A stretch of DNA of 64,000 nt from Apium graveolens. Its lineage: Eukaryota > Streptophyta > Magnoliopsida > Apiales > Apiaceae. The stretch is taken from positions 60,391,956 through 60,455,955 of the forward strand of contig NC_133653.1 in NCBI RefSeq assembly GCF_009905375.1. The letters run 5' to 3'. The first letter of the stretch is position 1. Every line of letters begins with the position of its first letter. A model generated the notes under the pieces. The model was not told the DNA's origin. It worked only from the letters and a program-made list of their open reading frames with translations, and made no database searches. Of the stretch, positions 12,359-24,348 are shown one piece after another. Both the position numbers and the translations under genes were made by a program.

Positions 12359-13772
12359 TGTTCGTAATAAAACACACTCGAAAATACACGCAAACGTACG
12401 CGATCACAAGTAGTATAAGATTTAAGTCAAGTTCGTTCCCACAGAGACTGGTTTAGGTTAAGTTCAGATTATGCATTTATGCAACAATGTATGATTATCG
12501 TTCACATCTAAGATAAGTAACAAATTTGAGTTAATTAACTACTTAAGAGATTATACTAGCATACATTAACTAAGAGAATAAACTGATTTACTTATATGAG
12601 ATAAAACATGAGATTCTAACTTCATTAAATACTTCATTCAAAGTTTATGCCTTTACCAATAGTATGCGATGGTGGTGATAACTAATCAGATAACACGAAA
12701 TTAGTATACGCTATCTTTTGATATACGTACCCTACTACTAAGCATCCACAATCAAGATAAAAGTTGAGTAAACACCAATTATGCTTAGACCCTATATGTC
12801 TATAAGATTTCAAAACATAACGGTTTAAGAACAAGTTATCTATTATGATTACATAGGGTGTGTAAGATGGTTAAAATTACTCCATGAATTATGCATGTCA
12901 ATTCATACATAAACCTATGCTAGTATGGCAAGTTCTAAACCTCTATATTCACAATACTTCAATAGAGATTAACAAACAATCTTAGATGTTAGCTACGCAT
13001 CAAAGACGAATAAGCACAACCAAACTAGGAAATCATAAATCACCACATACTTAAGATTTAAAAATAATCAACTATTGAAATCCATAAATAAATCCGCTAG
13101 AACCCCATGATAATGATTAGTTCATGATCGAATGCATCATCACCATGGGTTCCAATGAAAACATGATACTAAATAAGTTCAGAATACTACGAGATAATAT
13201 AAAAGTACTAGGCTTTAAAACAAAAATAAAACAAGCATAAAAGTATCGCCTAAATCGAAGAATATAAAAGTGAAAACTAAATCTTCTTCTCCTTAGCCGT
13301 CTTGTGTGCTCTAGGTCCTCTTAATGTTCTCCCTGGCTTCCTTGTTATTAAAAACATCTTCTTTTCATTATATATAAGCCCCCAGTTGACTTGGACTCTC
13401 CAAATCTTCAAATTATAACAGAATCAAGATTCTGCAGCTTTGCACTGACGCGACCGCGCGGCACTGGGGCGCGGGCACGCTCCTTCTCTGGAAAACATGG
13501 CGCGGGTGCGCCTGACCAAGCGCGGGTGCGCTGACCTTCTGTTGAAATTCTGAATTTTTCTTGTTTTGTGCTCCTTTCTTCATGCAATCTTTCTCGACTC
13601 CATTCCTGACCTCATATCAACATATTATCGTATGAAAAGCTCATTTCCTCCTCCGAATAATGCCATGTAACAACTAAACACAAAACACATCAAAAATACC
13701 AAATACTTGAGTCCAAAACACCAACTTAAGCCGATAAGAAGCATTCCAAGTGAATATAAATTCCCTTTATCA
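12359..13772 (-). repeat. Athila-type element, 3' LTR
   Basis: Minus strand: begins TGATAAAGG after the polypurine tract and ends CGAACA. It aligns along its whole length to 19380-20799 with scattered substitutions and small indels. It contains a GC-rich island at about 13445-13535 with the repeated GCGCGGG(T/C)GCGC motif. Confidence 0.92.
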
Positions 13773-13782
13773 CACCCCCAAA
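13773..13782 (-). promoter_or_regulatory. Polypurine tract of the Athila-type element
   Basis: Minus-strand TTTGGGGGTG sits directly before the LTR start TGATAAAGG. It follows a GCTTGAGGACAAGC hairpin-like context typical of Athila-type 3' regions. Confidence 0.8.
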
Positions 13783-15100
13783 CTTAAATCGATGCTTGTC
13801 CTCAAGCATAAACAGACTCGACACTAAAAACACAATGAATGCATGAATTTAACTAATATAATAATGCAACGATCCCCTCAGAATAACCATAACCAATCAA
13901 CAAGCAAATGTTGCTAGGAATGCAATGACTCTAAACAGAGCTCGACTAAATCCCATAAACCAACTTACAAACCAGAAACGTGCGTGTGTGCAATGCTTAT
14001 CAGATATACTCCCAACATTAGATCAATAATCATATCCTATTCTTTGCCAAAACAATCACAAATTTATAAACATAATAGATGTTAAACACATAATGTCTCA
14101 CAACACCTCAATTTGACTAGAGTTATACCAGGACTCATGCTTTAACATAGAACGCATAACCAAAAATGCTTATTTGACCGTGCCATAAATGAGGTCCCAA
14201 AAGACTTATACAATAATACTCATGTAGCAAGCGTTAGGTTAACGGATCCCAGACTATACAAGCCTTAGGTCACTAGGCACAAAGTCCCCTAGAACTTAAT
14301 TGCTCGAGTATTAAAGAGCTCACCCTTGGTCAATTCTGCATATACTAACACAATTTTTTTTCTTTTCTTTTTTTTTTCTCTTTTTTCCTTTTTTCAATGA
14401 TTTCTGAATGAGTGTGTTTCGCTCCATCTTTTTCAACCCTAGACTACTCATAAAAATGAGCCGATTACTAGCCATTTGACGCTTAGCTTTATTCACAATT
14501 AGCAATGAAATCCAAGATTTCCCCCAGTTTAAAATTCAGTGTTCCTACAACATTACGGGAATAGCACAAATTCTAAATATAACCAAGTGATTCAATTTCA
14601 ACGACAAACAAGAATGATCATGATCTAGTTCAAAAGCAACCTATAAGACTTGTGAAAAAAAATTTGTTTCTAGGCATGCAAATCAATTCATTAGGACTTA
14701 ATCATCCCTCTATTCGACATCACTACACTCAAATCAACACGAACCTATCAATCAGAAACAGATCATCCTACGGGATCATGTTATATGCATGCAAATGCAA
14801 CTACATGGACTCATATAATGACATGAACAAATATGCAAACAAATAAGACCTATATGAACAATCATGTAAAAATAATGAATGAACTACAACTAAACATGCA
14901 ACATGAATCTATATAAACACGACACACAACTAATCCTTACATTATCACCCCCAAACGTAAAATATTCAATGTCCCCATTGAAGGTAATAATAAGGATACA
15001 AGGCATACCTAGACACTGGTGGAGAATCAGGTGAGGGGTAAAGAGTGCTCGCTCCAAATACAGGTCAATCGACCTCGACACTGGTGGCTCTAAACGTAAT
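13783..15100 (-). other. Non-coding 3' region of the Athila-type element
   Basis: I see no gene. On the minus strand the stretch is AT-rich and contains an A/G-rich tract (plus-strand T-rich at 14348-14395). In complete relatives the integrase, and often another ORF, would lie between RNase H and this untranslated region; here RNase H remnants stop at about 15100 and lead straight into non-coding DNA. Confidence 0.7.
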
Positions 15101-17069
15101 ACCTAGAGCCTGTGTCAAGTCCTCTGCAAACCATGGTTCTTCTTCTTGCACCCCAAAAAGTTGCTCATCTGGAAAAGATTCATTGATCAACGTCTTATCC
15201 TATGAAGCTTTTCCTTGATCTTCCAATCGTCAGAGATGATCCACTACCTTATTTATGTACATTTCCTGTCTTTAATTTCCAGCTCGAATTCCTGTAATAA
15301 GAGAATCCATCAAATCAATCGAGGTTTTGAATCTTTCTTCGAGACCAGATATCGAATAGCAGCATGATCAGTGTAAACCGTCACTTTTGTCCCAAGAAAA
15401 TAAGATCAAAATTTCTCGAAACTGTAGACAATTGCCAAAAGCTCCTTCTCTGTGGTAGTGTAATTCAGTTGAGCACCATTAAGGGTTTTACTAGCATAGT
15501 AAACCACATGGAATATGTTCTTCTTTCTCTGGCCAATAATAGCTCCAACTGCAAAATCACTAGCATTACATATCATCTCGGAGGGCTCATTCCAATCAAG
15601 TGCAGTAATAACACGTGTTGTAGTCAAACTCTTTTTCAAACTCTCGAAAGCAGCCAAACATTCTTCATCAAATTTGAAGGGACCATCCTTCTCCAATAGA
15701 TTGCACAAGGGTTTAGAGATTTTGGAGAAGTCTTTGATGAATCGCCGATAAAATCCACATGACCAAGAAAACTGCGGATTCTTTTAACTGAGATTAGTGG
15801 AGGAAGATTTTCAATAACCCCCACCTTGGCCTTATTCACTTCAAGACCCTTTCTAGATACCTTGTGCCTAAGAATGATACCATGTTACACTATGAAATGA
15901 CATTTTTCCCAGTTTAGCACCAGATTGGTCTCAACGTATCTTTTCAGCACCTAGCCAAGATTATGCAAACACTCATCATAAGAAGTCTCGAACACAGAAA
16001 AGTCATCCATGAACACCTCCACATTAGTTCCAATCATGTCTGAGAATATGGCCATCATGCATCTCTGAAAAGTAGTAGGTGCACCACAAAGTCCGAAAGA
16101 AACTCGACCAAAAGCGAAAGTGCCAAAAGGACAAGTAAAAGTGGTCTTCTATTAATATTCTGTGGCAATACAAATCTGATTATAGCCCGAATACCCATCC
16201 AGAAGACAATAATACTCATGACTAGCCAACTTGTCAAGCATTTGATCAATGAATGTAAACGGGAAGTGATCCTTCTTGGTGGCTCTATTCAGCTTTCAAT
16301 AGTCCATGTATACTCTCCACCCTGTGATTGTCCGAGTAGGAATGAGCTCGTTCTTCTCATTAGCAACAACTGTAATGCCTCTTTTCTTAGACACACACTG
16401 CACCAGGCTCATCCATGAACTGTCAGAAATTGGATAGATGATCCCTGCATCCAGCCATTTAAGAATTTCCTTCTTCACAACCTCTTTCATGATAGTATTG
16501 AGTCTTCTCTGATGTTCAACTATTGGCTTACTTCCTTCCTCAAGCAAAATTTTATGCATGCAGTAAGAAGGGCTGATTCCCTTGATATCTGCTATAGTCC
16601 ATCCAATTGCTGATTTAAACTCTCTCAGAATTCTCAAGAGCTTGTCTTCGTCACTACCTGAAAGATCAGATGCAATAATAACAGGCAAAGTAGATGCATC
16701 GCCTAAAAAAGCATACCTCAAGTGATCTGACAGTGGTTTTAGCTCAAGTGTGGGAGCTTCTTCAATATATGGTTTGAGACACTCCTGAGAATTTTTCAGC
16801 TCTGCTAATCCAAGAGACTCAAATGACAAATCCAATCTCCTTTTCCATAGAGAAGCATTCAAATACTGCAGCTGCTCTGCCCCCTCTTCATCTTCACTAT
16901 CAGATTCCCCTGTTAAGGATCTCTCTAAGGCGTCAGTCCTTAGCAATTGATCAAGCTCCGAATTCACTACAGAGTCGACCAACTCTACTTTAAAGCACTC
17001 CTCTTCATCAGTAGGGAATTTCATTGCATTGAAGATATTAAAGGTAACGTCCTGATCCTGAACCCTCAT
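15100..17069 (-). pseudogene. pol: Athila-type reverse transcriptase and RNase H remnant
   Basis: From 17069 downwards: an N-terminal acidic linker, then RT blocks (IKGISPSYCMHKI, KEILKWLDAGIIYPISDSSW), the catalytic FMDDFSVF near 16010, VLNWEKCHF, and the connection/RNase H start (FEECLAAFESLKKSL-like block at about 15650, YYASKTLN and TTTEKELLAIVYSFEKF at about 15410-15480). The remnant continues to [16 protein letters not shown] near 15350 and a degenerate RNase H tail to about 15100. Stops occur near 16297, 15945, 15880 and 15280. Integrase is absent. Confidence 0.85.
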
Positions 17070-17360
17070 AGTAAGCTCACCCTTCTACACATTGATCAGA
17101 ATTCAGCCAGTAGTTAAGAATGGTCTCCCCAAGATAATGGGAATCGTCTTATCTTCCTCAATGTCCAGAATGATAAAATTAGCAGGGAAAATCAGTTTGT
17201 CCACCTTAACCAATACATCCTTCACTACACCTCGTGGATAAGTGATGGATCGATCAGCCAGTTGTAAGGACATGTTTACAGGTTTTGGATCAGGCAGACC
17301 AAGTTTCTGGAAGATGGACAATAGCATCAGATTGATGCTAGCTCCTATATCACAAAAGCA
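17070..17360 (-). pseudogene. pro: Athila-type aspartic protease
   Basis: Minus strand: an active-site block Asp-Ile-Gly-Ala-Ser near 17350, then FQKLGLPDPKPV, LQLADRSITYPRG and, at the end, PIILGRPFL, the usual order of a Ty3/gypsy retropepsin. It lies between gag and RT. A stop near 17103 separates it from the RT frame. Confidence 0.82.
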
Positions 17361-19236
17361 CTTCTCAAAAGATAAGTTTCCAATAGTTCATGGTATCATG
17401 AAGCTTCCTGGATCATTAAGTTTAGGAGGTAGTTTATGTTGCAGCACAACACTGCACTCTTCTGTTAGAGCAACAGTTTCAAACTCCTCAAGTTTTAGCT
17501 TCCGAGATAGAATACCCTTCATGAACTTAAAATAGCTCGGCATTTGTTCTAGAGCTTCTGAAAAAGGTATGTTAATCTGTAACTTCTTGAAAACCTCCAA
17601 AAACTTGGCAAACTTCTTGTCGAACTTCTGCTTCTGAAGCCTTTTAGGATATGGAGGAGGTGGACAGACTTGTGTATCCCCTGTATTATCCTTAGGAGTA
17701 GTGTTTTCAACAACATTCTTCTTTGGTTCCGCTTCACCATCCTTTTTCTCAACTGAATCAGCAAAATTGTTAAAATCTGGAATTTGAGAGGGCGCGGGCG
17801 CGCTCCTTATAGGCGCGGGCGCGCTTCCCTTCTGGAGAAAATTTCCAGCTTCTTTTTTTTATGATTTGCAGGGTTAGCGACCTTTCCAGACCTCATGGTG
17901 ATTCCCTTAAGCTGTTCTTTGACTTCCCTCTTTCCTGGATTAGTTTCGTATCACTCGAAAGAGTTCCTTGTGGTCAGTTCAATAAGGCGTTAGCAATTTG
18001 TCCTATCTGATTCTCCAGAGTCTTGATCGAAATCGCTTGGCTTTTGCACATAAGCCTCAACTCCTCAAATTCAGATTTTTCATTCGAAAAAGGACCGACA
18101 CCTCCGTGAGATTGTTGTTGCATCCTCTATGGCTGGAATTGCTTCCTTGGTGTAAACTGTTGTTGAAAACCAGGAGGATTGAATTACTTATTTCCAAACT
18201 GCTGGTATGGCTATTGTGGTTGTTGCATACCACCCTGATTATTGCTCCAGATAAAGTTAGGATGGTTGCGGTTGTTAGGATGATAAGTAGAAGGAACCGG
18301 TTGCTGTGACCTCTGAAAGTTACTCACAAACTGAGCTGATTCACTAGATATAGCACAGTGCTCCGTCGTATGGGATCCTACACAAAGATCACAAACACTC
18401 ATTATCTGTTGAACACCATAGTTGTTCAGAGAATCGACCTTCATAGTCAATGCCTTTAGCTATGCAGCGATAGCCGTAGCTGTATCCACCTCCAGAATTC
18501 CTGCTACCTTGCCTTGTGGTAGCCTCTGAGTTGGATTCTGATATTCATTCACAGCCATCATCTCAATTAGCTCATAAGCTTCCTCATAACTTTTAGCCCA
18601 TAAGGCTCCACCTGATGCTGCATGGAGCATAGGTCTTGACTGTGCTCCCAAACCATTATAAAAGCAATTAATCACCATCCAGTCAGGCATTCTATGATGA
18701 GGACACTTCCTAAGCATCTACTTGTAGCGCTCTCAGGCTTCACATAGAGATTTTCCTGACTGCTGTGCAAATTGAGTAAGAGCATTCCTGATTGCAGCTG
18801 TTTTTGCCATAGGTAAGAATTTAGTAAGGAATTTTTTAGCAAGATCCTCCCAAGACGCAATCCCTCAGACTCTTAGCTTTATCCCTCAAAGAGTATAACC
18901 AGCTCTTAGCTTTATCCCTCAGAGAGAATGAAAAAAGTTCCAGTGTCACAGCATCTTCAGAAACATTATTGAACTTGAATGTGTCACATATCTCGATGAA
19001 ATCCCAAACTGTACTGAATTTTGTACCATCTAAATTGTGATAGGCTTGATCTCAAAGGTATTGGCTGCGATAGCTGGCCTGACAATGCTAGATTGAATGT
19101 CATTGATCTTTGGTTGAGAATAATCCATCAAAGCTTTCGTTTCTGCTGCTGGTTCTCCCATTGAAACAAAAACTTCTTTTTAATCTTCTTCAACTTCGTC
19201 TACTATTTCCTTACGAGATTGAGAATGTGTTCGCAT
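17361..19236 (-). pseudogene. gag: Athila-type gag, broken
   Basis: The probable start is the minus-strand ATG at 19236 (MRTHSQSRKE), 118 bases from the primer site. Recognisable gag blocks are MLRKCPHHRMPDWMVINCFY (about 18717), ASGGALWAKSYEEAYELIEM, RLPQGKVAGILEVD and a short C-x2-C knuckle-like region (VCDLCVGSHTTEHC) near 18390. The C-terminal part carries GC-rich GGCGCGGGCGCGC repeats at 17791-17824, the same motif as in the LTR. In-frame stops near 18725, 18460 and 18200 and frameshifts break it. Confidence 0.83.
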
Positions 19237-19353
19237 ACACGCTCTCTAGAGTACCTGAAATACAACAAAGTAACCGTAGTAAGTAAATTAATCTGATTCA
19301 GTGAACATTAACGACCACTGATGTCAAGTACATAAACTAAAAATTAACATCGA

Positions 19354-19372
19354 GTCCCCGGAAGCGGTGCCA
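19354..19372 (-). promoter_or_regulatory. Primer binding site of the Athila-type element (tRNA-Asp-like)
   Basis: Minus-strand TGGCACCGCTTCCGGGGAC starts 7 bases from the LTR edge. It resembles the tRNA-Asp site common in Athila elements, with a few mismatches. Confidence 0.75.
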
Positions 19373-19379
19373 AAGAACT

Positions 19380-20799
19380 TGTTCGCAATAAAACACATGC
19401 AAAAATACACGTAAGCGTACGCGATCACAAGTAGTATAAGATTTAAGTCAAGTTCGTTCCCACAGAGACTAGTTTAGGTTAAGTTCAGATTATGCACTTA
19501 TGCAAAAATGTATGATTATTGTTCACAGCTAAGACAAGTAACAAATTTGAGTTGAATAACTACTTAAGAGATTATACTAGCATGCATTAACTAAGAGAAT
19601 AAAACTGATTTACTTATATGAGATAAAACATGAGATTCTAACTTCATTAAATACTTCATTCAAAGTTTATGTCTTTAGCAATAGTATGCGATGGTGATGA
19701 TAACTAATCAGATAACACGAAATTAGTATACGCTATCTATCGATAAACGTATACCCTATTACTAAGCATCCACAATCAAGATAGAAGTTGAGTAGACACC
19801 AATTATACTTAGACCCTATATATCTATAAGATTTGAAAACATAGCGGTTTAAGAACAAGTTATCTATTATGATTACATAGGGTGTGTAAGATGGTTAAAA
19901 TTACTCCACGAATTATGTATGTCAATTCATACATAAACCTATGCTAGCATGGCAAGTTCTAAACCTCTATATTCACTGTCGCTTCAATAGAGATTAACAA
20001 ACAATCTTAGATATTAGCTACGCATCAAAGAGGAATAAGCACAACCAAACTAGGAAATCATAAATCACCACATTCTAAAAATTTAAAACAATCAACTATT
20101 GAAATCCATAAATAAATCCGCTAGAACCCCCATGACAATGATTAGTTCATGATCAAGCGCATCATCACTATGGGTTCCAATGAAAACATGATACTAAATA
20201 AGTTCAAAATACTACGAGATAATATAAAAGTACTAGGGTTTAGAACAAGAACAAAACAAGCATCCAAAAGTATCGCCTAAATCGAAGATTACAAAAGTGA
20301 AAACTAAATCTTCTTCTCCTTAGTCATCTTGTGTGCTTTGGGTCTTCTTAATGTTCTCCATGGCTTCCTTGTTATTAAAAACGTCTTATTTTCATTATAT
20401 ATAAGCCCCCGGTTGACCAGGACTCTCCAAATCTTCAAATTATAACAGAATCAGGATTCTGCAGCTTTGCATTGGCACGACCGCGTAGCACTGGGGCGCG
20501 GGTGCTCTCCTTCTCTGGAAAACATGGCACGGGCGCGCCTGACCAAGCACGGGAGCGCTGACCTTCTGTTGAAATTCTGAATTTTTCTTATTTTGTGCTC
20601 CTTTCTTCGTGCGATCTTTCTCGACTACATTCCTGACCTCGTATCAACATATTATCATATGAAAAGCTCATTTCCTCCTCCGACTAATACCCTGTAACAA
20701 CTAAACATAAAACACATCAAAAATACCAAATACTTGAGTCCAAAACACCAACTTAAGCCAATAAGAAGCGTTCCAAGTGGATATAAATTCCCCTTATCA
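19380..20799 (-). repeat. Athila-type element, 5' LTR
   Basis: Direct repeat of 12359-13772. Its GC-rich island (about 20470-20565) has more A/T replacing G/C than the other copy, for example GCGCGG to GCACGG, as expected from decay of methylated CpG. Confidence 0.92.
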
Positions 20800-20804
20800 A
20801 TATC
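20800..20804. repeat. Target site duplication, right copy (ATATC)
   Basis: Exact match to 12354-12358, immediately after the CA end of the Athila-type element. Confidence 0.93.
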
Positions 20805-21706
20805 TACAAGTCAAATTATCAATAGAGATCTCAGATATATCGATAAGTCAAAATATCACTAGATATCTCTGAGATATCAACAAGTCATTTCTGCACTAGA
20901 GATCTCTGAGATATCGACAAGTCATTTTTGCACTAGAGAACTCAGAGATATCAACAAGTCAATTCTACATGCAGAAATTTGAAGACCTCGACAAGCCTAA
21001 TTCCCTTATAGAGAACTCAGAGACTTCGATAAGTCAAAATAACTATAGAGTAATAAGAGATCTCGATAAGCCATGATACTTATCGAGATGTCGAGTTCTC
21101 TATATAACAAACTAGAGATCTCGATATAAAACTCAAGCACCATATGAAGACTAGTTAAATATCCAAGATTATCAATCAACAAATAAATCAATCACTGATT
21201 TGAAAAGTCTAAAAAAAGTAGCTTGAAGAGTACAAGATCAATGGCCAAGATTAACTGACAAAGTAAAGTCACAGACATGCACAATTTGCAAAGATACACT
21301 AAGCCATAAATAGAAAGTTTCAGTTAACTTAAAGTGGGGTTTAGTACATGCTATTGCATGTTGTGTAAAACCTGTGTTTTCTATTCTATAAAGTAAACAC
21401 TGAATGCTTTGTTTTAGTTGTAACAAATAGATCTAAAAATTCTTGTAAACTCTCCCAAGAAAAAGCTGAGTTCTTTATTATAAAGAACCCAGAAATTTGT
21501 AGCAAGACATACTTGATTTTAATATAAAATTAAGTGAGTTTTGAAAGATAGTGTGTTCATGTGCATGTTTTATTATTCCTGTTAAAACATATTATCTCTA
21601 CAAATTAGACTACTTTGTTTACCATATCCTTAACAGTTTAAAAAAGTTTAAAACTAATCCAAAACACATTCACCCCCCCCCCCCGTGTTGTATTTATTAC
21701 CTAACA
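20800..21706 (+). repeat. Copia-1 3' LTR, right part
   Basis: It resumes the LTR cut at 12358. From 20805 to about 21130 the oligomer GATATCGACAAGTCA and its variants are repeated many times. A run of 12 C at 21673-21684 lies shortly before the LTR end CCTAACA at 21706. C-rich tracts near the LTR end are usual in this lineage, though homopolymer length may be unreliable. Confidence 0.85.
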
Positions 21707-21854
21707 ACCTAATTGATTATACATCTGCAAAATCACTTATGTTAACTTTATATGTCTAAAATGTGTGCTTTAGAACTGAGTTGGTTCCCTTTATATTTAG
21801 ACTCACAGTAGATTAAAAATTATATTTACCACATGTTTTTGTTACCAATATATT

Positions 21855-22115
21855 CTCACTAAGAAGCCTTTAAAGAAAATATTCAGATATCTCAAGGGAA
21901 CGTCAATTATTGAAAATTGATGATCTAAAGACTCTGAGTTTGATATAACTGATTGTCTAGATGAAAATTGTTCAGTTGACAAAGATGATAGAATAAATCT
22001 GCAAGGAGTTGTCATCATCTAGAAGACAAAATAAACTCTTGAACTTGCAAAGAAGCTCTAAGTTGTCTCAATCTCTACTGATGAGAGTGAAGACACTGAA
22101 GTTGGATGATGATCA
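21855..22115 (+). pseudogene. Relic RNase H fragment
   Basis: A degraded match to the copia RNase H start: KKIFRYLKGTSII, then SKDSEFDI and DRINLQGVV-like words in the order of intact relatives (FRYLKGT, then SDADFAGC and the RKSTSG block). Several stops and changes remove all activity. Confidence 0.65.
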
Positions 22116-23980
22116 CATAATTCCTAAAAAGTCAATATGTTGACTTCAGCTTATAGTTGGAATGAATTAAAACACATCAATATGTTGAGCTTCTGTATTT
22201 ACTGAAGGTTCAATTTGAAATCAAAAGTCAAGCACATCAACAACAAGCATATATCTCTACCAAGCATAATTCACTTCCACAAGGTTGGTAAGTGAGCTAT
22301 GTATGCCCAAAATGTCTCTCAATCTTTTTCAGATATATGCTAAAGTAGGCAGATTGCATGTTATAAACTTTGATGAAAATATACTCTTTAGGCAGTTTGA
22401 TGTTAGTAAGTTTTTAAGATCAGCTGAAGCTTAATTATTTTCGAATCATAACACACAATCTGGATGTTTGTAGTAAAGTCGTTACGTATTTTGATTTCTG
22501 ATGATTTGACTGTATATCAAAGGATGAAATCATACTACATGTTTTCAAGTATTTAAGTGTCTGAACAACTCTAGTCTGATAGACAATATCAGTTTTAGGG
22601 TTATAATGTGTCTGATTTATCTACCATGACTATAAATGGATAATTCTAGCCATTGATAGTCAAAATGAACACTTAGAGTCTACGTTATCTAGCAATTGAT
22701 GAACATACTATATCAACTAATATTTCTTAGTCATCGATATATTTGTTCATCAATGGCTATATGTAGACAACTTAACATAACTTCATAGATGCAGAGTCCT
22801 CACCAAACTTTATATCTTGAAAGCAAGTTATAATATTGTCATTTGTAGTATTGATCCTGTATCAAAATCTATTAGTTATTAAAACTGATGAGTGATGAAA
22901 AAATAATTAGTGAACTATTAGTGGTTATTTTGGAAACAACAAATAATGATATCGAGTCTTATAGGTGTGTTCCACGGTATGATAAGTTTTATGATTAAGT
23001 TTGAGTTATAGATGAAGAATATTTTAAATAGAATGATGCTTATGAGCTGTTACTCAATTCTTCATATTTAACTTAAACCAATTAAATCAGATAAGTTTAT
23101 ATGTAGCAGTATAGATTTTACTCATGTATTAGCTCATATTTTAGAAGTGAAAATCTTACTGAACTTGTTTGTGACTATTTCTTCCCTAAGAATCAAGGTT
23201 ACATATTAAGAACAAGTTTAAGAAATTTTTTGTTGATTTGTCTTAGTACTTTGTCAATGGTAGAATAAGACTACAACCTAGGAATCAATGAAGCAAGGCT
23301 TATTAACTATTTGTTTATTATGAATTGTTCATTCTTTGAAGTGGATAAACACAACTTCTTCGAGATAACTATTAAACTAGTTATTTTCAAAACAATGCCT
23401 TGACATCCTTACTGAGTGATGATTATGTTCTAACATAATTGATCTCTGACAATCAAGGGACTTGCTGAAAAGTTGCGAAAGGAGTTTATCCAGTTTGTAT
23501 ATTGACAATCCAAATTTCTCGAATTTTTAACAATTCTAATTCATTTTTAACGAACTGATTGAAAATATACTTTTTGAATGAACAATAATAAACCATCCTG
23601 TGCAAATCTCCAAATAGTAATTCCTTGAGATTGTATGATGGGTCTTTTAACACATGATATAAAGAAAATCTTGAATACAGGAAAGATAACAGATGAAATG
23701 GAAGATGGAAATATGTTGACAATGCTCTTCTGGAAAATGTTCAACATAACTGAATGGTGTTGTCTCAGGTGAGTTTTATGTGTTTTATTTTGATGCATGA
23801 TGAGAATGATAGTATAACTAGTTAAATATTGTTGCATGATGTGTAATGAATCTTGATTTATGTGCACTAATATAAATATTTAATTATTCATGCTTCTCAT
23901 TTTTATGAAGAATTAATTAATCTATTTTGATTAGTTGTTTCTCTTAAACGAAAGTGTCTCTTCGTATTCATTTGCCTCTC
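22116..23980 (+). other. Relic spacer, no gene
   Basis: I see no convincing gene. Variants of the words ATCAATGGCTA and CAATTGATGAAC occur at about 22620-22770; the same words crowd the relic's LTR at 28265-28385. A TATA box (CTATATAAAC at 23985-23994) marks the end of the spacer. Confidence 0.5.
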
Positions 23981-24056
23981 TCATCTATATAAACTCCTGT
24001 CTTTTCACTCTTCATTCTCATCGAAAATTTTATATTCTCCATTTCACTACATTGTT

Positions 24057-24348
24057 CTTCTTTAATCTCTCACCCTTTCTAGAGGACTTCATAACTTGTT
24101 ATGAAACCTTAATAGTTCGAATTGACAGAATCTTATATAATGTGTTTGAAGTCCCATTAGACACATTTGAGTCTCTGCCTTTCAAACTCGAGAATGAAGT
24201 TCATTTTATCAAAAAAAACTACATCATATATCAAGATCATTTGAAAGAAATGGAGAGAGAAGGGATTGCTCAGCAGGAGAGGATCATACGACTTGATGTT
24301 CTTGTGGAAGCAAGTCGAAAAGGAGAGAACAAGAAGAAATTGTCCTAG
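24057..24348 (+). pseudogene. Small conserved Sirevirus ORF, relic copy
   Basis: The C-terminal half matches the small ORF of Copia-3 (52503-52772): a VP..TFESLP stretch aligns with IPDEIWDSVP, and QQERIIRL is identical, followed by a lysine-rich end. The open frame is longer (from 23935) but no ATG fits the start inferred from Copia-3, so the start is probably lost. It is the best preserved part of an otherwise shredded relic. The TATA box at 23985-23994 precedes it, as in Copia-3. A short helical, charged protein of unknown function. Confidence 0.6.

Larger units (their letters stand above)
12359..20799 (-). mobile_element. Athila-type Ty3/gypsy element, integrase deleted
   Basis: Two direct repeats of about 1.4 kb (12359-13772 and 19380-20799) flank gag, protease and RT genes on the minus strand, with a tRNA-Asp-like primer site and a polypurine tract in the expected places. 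A perfect 5-bp duplication (ATATC) brackets the whole. The protease-RT order with no integrase before it is compatible with Ty3/gypsy, and the gag and RT sequences resemble Athila-lineage proteins. After the RNase H remnant (about 15100) there is no integrase and no later ORF, so the internal region (5.6 kb) is shorter than an autonomous Athila. Many stops are present. Transposition must have used enzymes supplied by a relative, or the deletion happened after insertion. Confidence 0.92.
507..21706 (+). mobile_element. Copia-1: decayed Sirevirus-like Ty1/copia retrotransposon
   Basis: Order on the plus strand: last 7 bp of a 5' LTR (CCTAACA), initiator-Met-type primer site, gag, protease, integrase, RT-RNase H, repeat-rich spacer, a large additional ORF, polypurine tract (GGGGGAGA at 11940-11947) and a 3' LTR starting TGTTGTGC at 11949. 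The 3' LTR is interrupted by an Athila-type element and ends CCTAACA at 21706, matching the 5' LTR remnant. The integrase-before-RT order defines Ty1/copia; the long gag and extra 3' ORF point to the Sirevirus (SIRE/Maximus) lineage. Many stops and frameshifts show it is dead. Most of the 5' LTR is outside the window, so LTR divergence cannot be judged. Confidence 0.9.

Noticed and set aside
15364..15751. Plus-strand open frames over the Athila-type RT
   Set aside because: Antisense shadows of the minus-strand RNase H region.
21673..21684. Run of 12 C as a functional element
   Set aside because: C-rich tracts near the LTR end are usual here, and homopolymer length may be a sequencing or assembly artefact.
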